A stretch of 64,000 nt of DNA from Stachybotrys elegans. Taxonomy: Eukaryota > Ascomycota > Sordariomycetes > Hypocreales > Stachybotryaceae. The stretch lies in contig JAGPNK010000011.1 of the NCBI GenBank assembly GCA_020746835.1, forward strand, positions 558,001-622,000. Direction: 5' to 3'. Position numbers and translations under genes: made by a program. Of the stretch, positions 58,521 to 64,000 are shown one piece after another. Under the pieces are notes generated by a model that did not search any database, was not told where the DNA came from, and was given only the letters and a program-made list of their open reading frames with translations. Position 1 is the stretch's first letter; each line of letters opens with the position of its first letter.

Positions 58521-59665
58521 ATGGCTCCGGCGTATGATGCACAAACAACCGGCGACGAGCTCGTCAAGGAGTATGCCTCGGAGCTGAAGGGCAAGATCAT
58601 TCTTACTACGGGCGTGTCCCCCGCAGGCCTCGGCGCGCTGTTTGTGGAGGCCTTGGCAAAGGGCGGCGAGCCAGCCATCCTGATCCTGGCAAGCCGCAAC
58701 GCGGAAAAGGCCCAGAAGGTTGCCGATTCCCTCACGGCGGCCAACTCCAGCGTGAGCGTCCGAATCCTCAAGCTCGATTTGGGCTCGCTTGCCGCAGTGC
58801 GTGAGGCTGCTGATATCGTCAACGGATGGGATGATGTCCCGCAAATTGACGTCCTGGTCAACAACGGCGGCATCATGGGCACCGATTATGCCGTGAGCCC
58901 CGATGGCTTCGAGAGCCAATTTGCTACCAACCATCTCGGGCACTTTCTCTTTACCAACCTCATCATGGACAAGATTCTCAAGTCCCCGACTCCTCGTGTC
59001 GTTAGCGTCAGCAGCGACGGCCATCGTCTGAACCCCATTCGATGGGCTGATCTCGACTTTAGCGTTCGTCTGCTCCTGCTGGACGCTCACAGATGGCGGC
59101 TAACGTGTCTACATATAGAAAGGAGAGACCTACAACAAGTGGCACGCCTACGGCCAGTCGAAAACGGCCAACATTTTGATGGCCGTCTCCCTGGCCAAGA
59201 AGCTGGGCCCCAAGGGTCTGCTAGCCTTCAGCCTGCACCCCGGAGTCATTGGCAGTACGCAACTAGGGGACCACATCGACTGGAACGTCGACTATCCCAC
59301 CCTGAGTAAGAAATACCACCGTTGTTATCCAAGAAACACTGGTATTGACGTTTACTAGATGCTGTCGACAAGGCTCTTGGCAATACCGAGGGATTTGCGA
59401 CCGGATTCAAGTGGAAGACAGAGCAGGAGGGCATTGCCACCCACGTCTTTGCCGCCCTAGCGCCTGAACTGAAGGGTGAGTTTTATCAATCTATGGGGCA
59501 GCCATTTGACTAACCATAGCAGAACACAACGGCGCCTATCTGGACAATGCCCACGTCGCACACCCCGAGAGGGAGACTATTAAACCGTGGGCCGTCAGTC
59601 GCTCGGAAGCTGAGAGGCTATGGAAGTTGAGTGAGGAGCTGGTCGGACAGAAGTTCTCGTACTAG
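58521..59665 (+). CDS. Short-chain dehydrogenase/reductase 2 (retinol-dehydrogenase-like)
   Basis: Four exons (58521-59063, 59119-59305, 59359-59475, 59523-59665) give 329 residues. Cofactor motif TTGVSPAGLGALF, then LDLGSLAAVREAA, VLVNNGGIMG in the NNAG position, VVSVSSDGH with the catalytic Ser, and YGQSKTAN with Tyr and Lys. FSLHPGVIGSTQLGDH is the typical later segment. This is the extended SDR branch of WW-domain oxidoreductase and retinol-dehydrogenase-like proteins, common in fungal clusters as ketone reductases or dehydrogenases. The N-terminal 25 residues look like a short helical extension. Confidence 0.9.
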
Positions 59666-60127
59666 ATCGACATAGCGGTTTCTCTATACTAGAGCATCAG
59701 TTTAGATAAATCGACCTTATATTAACTACTACAACGTGGGTGCGTTTTAAGCATCAAGTCCCATAGGCAACCACAATTTCTTAAGAGCTTTACGATGGGA
59801 AGTCGTATTTGCACGGAGCAACCTATAGTAGAGGGTTCTTTAACCATTACAAGTCCACAAACACGGAGGACGATAAGGGTTGCTTCTCTTGATATCAAGC
59901 AGCAAGATCCAACATAGCCATTACGAACCTCTCCATTTGCGCCTCGACAGAATGATTGCCTGAAGATTTTCCATTTTATTCTCCAAGTCATCCAATGAGT
60001 GCTTTTATAACTAAGATAGCCGGTGGGCTTGCACGTACAGCGATATTTGCGAAGAAACACGACACGTTCTTTGACGGCTTCATGAGGCCCCCCAGCTCAG
60101 ATTACGGGTAAGAGACTTTGTAATTGC
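59666..60127. other. Convergent intergenic, nothing recognised
   Basis: A 112-codon minus-strand frame (59722-60060) has no family-like content. Confidence 0.5.
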
Positions 60128-61765
60128 CTATTGTAGGACGACAATCGGAAATAGCTGCGCCAGGTAAACGACAAATACAATCGCCATAGCCGCACTTGAA
60201 GCCTGCACGAGCGTCGTAAAACCACTCAGCGGCTTCTCAACACCCGACACCCCCGCGGCCTCCTCTTCATCCTTCCACGGTAATCGACCCTTGGCGAACC
60301 CGTCAATCTCAACAAATTCAAGCTTGGGCGCTCCTCGAATAATCTCGCCAAGCTGATCCGGGACGGTACGATCAGGCTGCAGAGGCAGAGCCCAGGTGGC
60401 CATGAACTTGTGCAAGGGGGTATCCCACGCCTGGACCTTGGTGATGAGCCCGGACAGCTCCATAATCTCCTTGGCTCGGGCATGTCTCTCGGTTTGGTAG
60501 CCCATGAGCGTCTTTTCCAACGTGGCTGGGCTTGGCTTTGCGCCTTGCTGCGCCGTTACCATGCGCTTGATGTGGTTGCATAGCACCACGACAGACTCCA
60601 TTGCCGTGTTGCCACCAAGCGCAATGTTGGGAGTTACCTACATGACTTTAGTAAGATACGGCATCACCTAAGAAGCGCACCTACCTTGTGCACAGCGTCT
60701 CCGGCCAGGGCAATTCTCCCATGGAACCAATGGTCCAAAACACCCTCTTCGATGGCGATAAGCTGGCCCCGGTCGCGTTTCTTCCAGAGCTCTCCAAACA
60801 GGATGCTTTCGGACACGGGATGATCGGCCACAGTGGCCGCAAGAGCTTCTGCGTCTTGGTCTGTGTAGCGGTCACGATGGGGCCATGTGGTGGTCTTGTC
60901 CTGGTGGAAGAAGACGAACCAAAAGACCCGATCCGGCTGCGTCAGGGCAAGGAATGAGTAGCGGTTGTCGTGCGTGACGGTCATGTCGCGCTCGCCAAGC
61001 TCGGGCGCTGGTGGTCCAGTTCCGACGAGACACTTCCACATCGTCTTCATGGCTGTGGGAGAGGTCAGCAACCATGTAAGACTCGCTGCGAGCATTGGAG
61101 TGCTGGCAGAACTCACCTTTCTTTTCTTTGGCAGTGATGGTTCCCACAGCAGTCTTGTTGGCATGATCCCACATGAAACCTCGCGTTCTGCTGTGTACAC
61201 CGTCACAGCCAAGGACTAGATCACCGACCTCGACGGTGCCGTCGCTTAATGCCACTTCAACGCCGCTGGATGACTGCTTGATTCCAGCCACGCCAGCATT
61301 CAGTCTGACACGCGACTTGTTGGGAAGACAGTCGTAGAGGATCCGGAGAAAGTTCCTTCTCTCCAAAAGGAGAATATCTCTTCCATGGCTACACACGGAT
61401 TATTCTGTCAGCCATTATCTCCAACCCAACAACGGATCGGGACTCTGCAAATCTTCCACTCACTTCTCCTTGACAAAATCGAAGAACCCAGTGTTCCATA
61501 TCTGTTTGCCGCCGGGACGACGGCATATCCATCGGTCCATTGGCACGCATGCGGCTTCTGCCGCCTCGAGGCAGTCAATCTGCTCCAAGATGCGCGATCC
61601 GTTGGGGTAGATGGCGATGCTGGCACCCTCAGGCGGCGCAATCTCCGCCCGCCGCTCGAGCACAACATGATCTATACCGGCCTTCTCCAGACAGTGAGAT
61701 GCTGTTAAACCCGCGACGCCAGCGCCGACGACAATGACACGGAATGGCGGGTCTGGGTAGCCCAT
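60128..61765 (-). CDS. FAD-dependent monooxygenase, PaxM-type, membrane-anchored
   Basis: Four exons give about 470 residues; introns near 61460-61386, 61123-61058 and 60686-60639 all keep frame. FAD motif VIVVGAGVAGLTASHCL, ERR (FAD ribose), then the DG motif LVLGCDGVHSRTR and the second FAD motif GRIALAGDAVHKVTPN, directly followed by IALGGNTAMESVVVL across the last intron. This last signature is that of PaxM-like epoxidases in fungal indole-diterpene and meroterpenoid pathways and of similar enzymes acting on polyenes. A C-terminal helix (MAIVFVVYLAQLFPIVVLQ) anchors it in the ER. It is divergent from the methyltransferase. Epoxidation of an alkene is the most likely reaction; substrate unknown. 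Confidence 0.93.
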
Positions 61766-61916
61766 CTTTGGCGGTGGGAAGCTACCGTACGATGAGCGAA
61801 TTTTTCTTAGTGTACACAATTGGCTCTGGGAATGAAGATGAACGGTGGTCCATACGTTCTGGCCCGGAGAAGACGGCCCCTATCATACAGTGTGGTGGCG
61901 ATCTGTGGTCGGGCGT

Positions 61917-61925
61917 TCGGGCCGG
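61917..61925. promoter_or_regulatory. CGG-N-CCG site TCGGGCCGG
   Basis: Shorter copy of the shared palindrome in the divergent promoter. Confidence 0.35.
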
Positions 61926-61984
61926 CAATAGTGTCGGTTGACCGGGCGTGTGTCAGCCACCATGAACGCCGGTGAGGATTCAGT

Positions 61985-61993
61985 TCGGTCCGA
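61985..61993. promoter_or_regulatory. CGG-N-CCG site TCGGTCCGA
   Basis: Nine-base core copy, 146 bases before the methyltransferase ATG. Confidence 0.45.
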
Positions 61994-62138
61994 GAGGGGA
62001 AATAGGCGATGTCAGAGTGAAGGCAATACGTCGTTTACTTTGTGGTAGAGTGATAAAAAGTGTGTGGAACGGAGGCATCAATTTCTATCAATCACGGTCA
62101 ACATCTACGAAGTCCGAGAGCAGAAGACGCTATCCACC

Positions 62139-63291
62139 ATGACTACTGGAACTAAAGAGCATGAATATGTCCTCGGCAGAGACTATCTATCTTCTGCGAG
62201 GTAACACTATCCGTTCTTCAGCAATGGCAAGCTGCTAACGCATTATCCAGACTGAACCTTCAGCATGTTCGTAGTTTCGCCACAGCAAGACTTCAGGCTA
62301 CTGACTCTGATGCCAGTATCTGTGGGTCGAGGAGCTGGGCTACCACGTCCATCCGTCAATCCCTCTGAAGCCTGGCGCAAAGGTCGCCGATGTAGCAACG
62401 GGAACAGGGTGAGATGGTTCTCTTGAGGATTGGAAATTGCCTGTTGGCCGTGTTTACTGACGGGGCGCATGAAAGTGTTTGGATGATCGATCTCGCTCAC
62501 CGTCACCCTGATGTTTCGTTTCACGGGTTTGACGTTGACCTAGCGCAAGCGCCTCCCCCAGAATGGCTCCCGGCCAATGCGAAGCTGGATGTCATGGACC
62601 TGCTGAAGCCCATCTCCGATGAGTTTGCTGGACAGTTTGAGTTTGTTCAACCTGCCGTCCGGTGTTTCTTGATAATATGCTAATTGCATCAGCGTGGTTC
62701 ACACCCGTCTTCTCATGTGTGTGATTAGCGAGAACCCAGCTCCGATTCTTGAAAACCTCATGAAGCTCCTGAGTAAGCGGACAATACTTGTTCATCCGTT
62801 GCTTGTCTAACAATCACAGAGCCCGGCGGCTACCTCCAGTGGGGTGAGATGGATCATCCCACGCACCGATTCGAAAAGTCGAAGCCCGAGCACTCTATCG
62901 AGTGGCTCCAGCAGGCCGGAGAATTCCCCAGCACTCTCAGAACGGAAGACACGCGAATGGACGCCCGGTATGTTATCTTTCAATCATCATAATAACAACC
63001 ACAGGAGCTGACAATTGCGTCAGATGGGTCTCCCAACTTGCCGAGTATTACAAAAAGGGCGGGCTGGAGGTTGTCGCCGATGAGCACAAGTACCGCGGCT
63101 CATCCCATCTCGCCTTCTACTGCGACCCTGCATTCATGGTATGGGAAGAGTGGAGGTCGAAAATGGCACCCAAAGATGCGGCCAAGTATGGAGAGATCCT
63201 CACCAATGCCAAGAAGGAGGTGCAGGATGCAAAGCGAGGCGTCTCCATCAACATGGAAATTCGAACTGTCGTTGGCCGGAAGCCAGAGTAA
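62139..63291 (+). CDS. Class I SAM-dependent methyltransferase
   Basis: A multi-exon gene of about 290 residues, beginning MTTGTKEHEYVLGRDYL. A 16-base exon (62251-62266) was placed by frame between LSSAR and YLWVEE. SAM motif I VADVATGTGVW spans an intron, and GFDVDLAQ gives the motif II acid. Next are DVVHTRLL and KPGGYLQWGEMD. The C-terminal half is helical and rich in lysine and glutamate. Cluster methyltransferases of this kind act on hydroxyls, including the 4-hydroxyl of alpha-pyrones, or on carboxylates. The divergent arrangement with the FAD monooxygenase, with CGG-N-CCG sites between them, suggests joint control. Confidence 0.88.
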
Positions 63292-63798
63292 CAGGTCTCC
63301 AAGCCACATGGGCAAGCTATATTAGCAGGGCATTATCGTCGCGGACCAGGGCATGGTGGTCTTTTAGCTGTATCTGGTAGCTGCAGAATCTGCCGCTTAG
63401 CTCTTGAATATTGTAAATGGCTTTGCTCCGCTATGCCCTTGCTTGGACCTCATGGGTTTGCTCGGCAGCGCACGAACCAAAGCTTCGGCCTGTGCCTATT
63501 GGGGGACGGAAGGGGTTCAGCGCCTTGCAAACGGGGCTAACGTTATGGAAATGTCGAAGGATTGCTCGAAGGATTGCTCAAAGGATTTGAGCAAGTTATC
63601 AGAGCATCCGAGGGGTATCGGCAATAAACAGTAAGCAAATTATCGGGTTAATATCCGAGGTGAATCGGCGATAACACAGCAACAATACCGGCATAGTTAT
63701 ATAAGAAATGGAGACTACCTATGGGTAATGGTCTCTGTTCTATAGTAATTGGCTCTCTCATTCATCAAGCTCCGAGTATCGCCATCCAACCGCCCTCA
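63292..63798. other. Intergenic, with a small tandem repeat
   Basis: Includes three 12-base units (TCGAAGGATTGC and variants) at about 63553-63588. No gene. Confidence 0.5.
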
Positions 63799-64000
63799 AT
63801 GGCAAGCTGTCTCTGTTCCCCAAGCGCCATCGCGGCCCCCGAACTCCCAGGCATAACCGTCTTGGCAGTCTCCGCGATCCCGGTATCAGGCTACGAAATC
63901 CCCCAGACTCAAGTCCCCAACCACGGCACATTTCCCCCAGGAACCATCGACTTTTGCAACGTGACGGTAACCTATTCCCATCCGCAGATCGAGGACCAGG
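63799..64000 (+). CDS. Tannase/feruloyl-esterase-like gene, cut by the window edge
   Basis: The frame from the ATG at 63799 stays open for 67 codons to the window end. It contains an early Cys pair (SCLCS), LPGITVLAVSAIPVSGYE, GTIDFCNVTVTYSHPQ and then the edge. The last piece (FCNVTVTYxHP) is the typical N-terminal mark of the fungal tannase and feruloyl-esterase family, which hydrolyses galloyl or feruloyl esters. No strong signal peptide is seen at this Met, unlike secreted family members, so the protein may be an intracellular hydrolase or the real start may be elsewhere. The catalytic part lies beyond the window. Confidence 0.7.
   Translation, partial: MASCLCSPSAIAAPELPGITVLAVSAIPVSGYEIPQTQVPNHGTFPPGTIDFCNVTVTYSHPQIEDQ

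Larger units (their letters stand above)
61766..62138. promoter_or_regulatory. Divergent promoter, FAD monooxygenase / methyltransferase
   Basis: Contains TCGGGCCGG at 61917 and TCGGTCCGA at 61985, one near each gene's side. Confidence 0.5.

Noticed and set aside
1..64000. tRNA, rRNA or CRISPR features
   Set aside because: No cloverleaf with a convincing T-loop or spaced identical repeats was found by eye; CRISPR is not expected in a fungus.

Overview
The window reads as nuclear DNA of a filamentous ascomycete (Pezizomycotina). Genes carry short GT-AG introns of about 50-80 bases. It contains Zn2Cys6 regulators, a HET-domain gene, secondary-metabolism enzymes and an AT-rich block that looks destroyed by repeat-induced point mutation (RIP). 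A hypocrealean relative is a guess; nothing seen fixes the genus. All gene models below were spliced by eye from reading frame, splice sites and family motifs.

Layout. 1-300: 5' end of an unknown gene. 2.5-12 kb: deuterolysin-type protease, a deaminase with a signal peptide, an Aro8-type aminotransferase divergent from a type-B carboxylesterase, and an MFS transporter. 12.4-19.9 kb: an uncharacterised polytopic membrane protein divergent from a GMC oxidoreductase, a single-pass mucin-like membrane protein and an SDR. 20.1-23.4 kb: a HET-domain gene and a four-helix membrane protein. 23.5-47.7 kb: the core of a polyketide cluster. It holds a highly reducing PKS, a second membrane protein paralogous to the first, a flavin monooxygenase, a small Zn2Cys6 regulator, an alpha/beta hydrolase with an apparent frameshift, a P450, a second GMC oxidoreductase and an mpaB-like (DUF2236) oxygenase. 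47.7-52.6 kb: a TA-flanked DNA transposon carrying an inverted copy of itself plus a solo LTR, almost without coding potential. 53-64 kb: an AIF/AMID-like oxidoreductase, a large Zn2Cys6 regulator, a DUF3237 protein, an SDR, a PaxM-type FAD monooxygenase divergent from a methyltransferase, and the start of a tannase/feruloyl-esterase-like gene.

How the parts may work together (inference). The PKS keeps KS, AT, DH, KR and ACP motifs, but its methyltransferase and enoylreductase regions have lost their cofactor motifs, and it has no release domain. A poly-unsaturated, unmethylated chain is therefore expected, to be released and oxidised in trans. The flavin enzymes, P450, GMC and mpaB-like enzymes and the methyltransferase are tailoring candidates.

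The most striking non-coding signal is a palindrome, CTCGGNCCGAG (core CGG-N-CCG). It occurs four times as a perfect 11-mer, and more often in shorter form, in intergenic regions from 7.6 kb to 62 kb, including the promoters of the PKS, its regulator, the P450 and the genes beyond the transposon. If it is the binding site of the cluster regulator, the regulon spans most of the window and is split by the transposon block.
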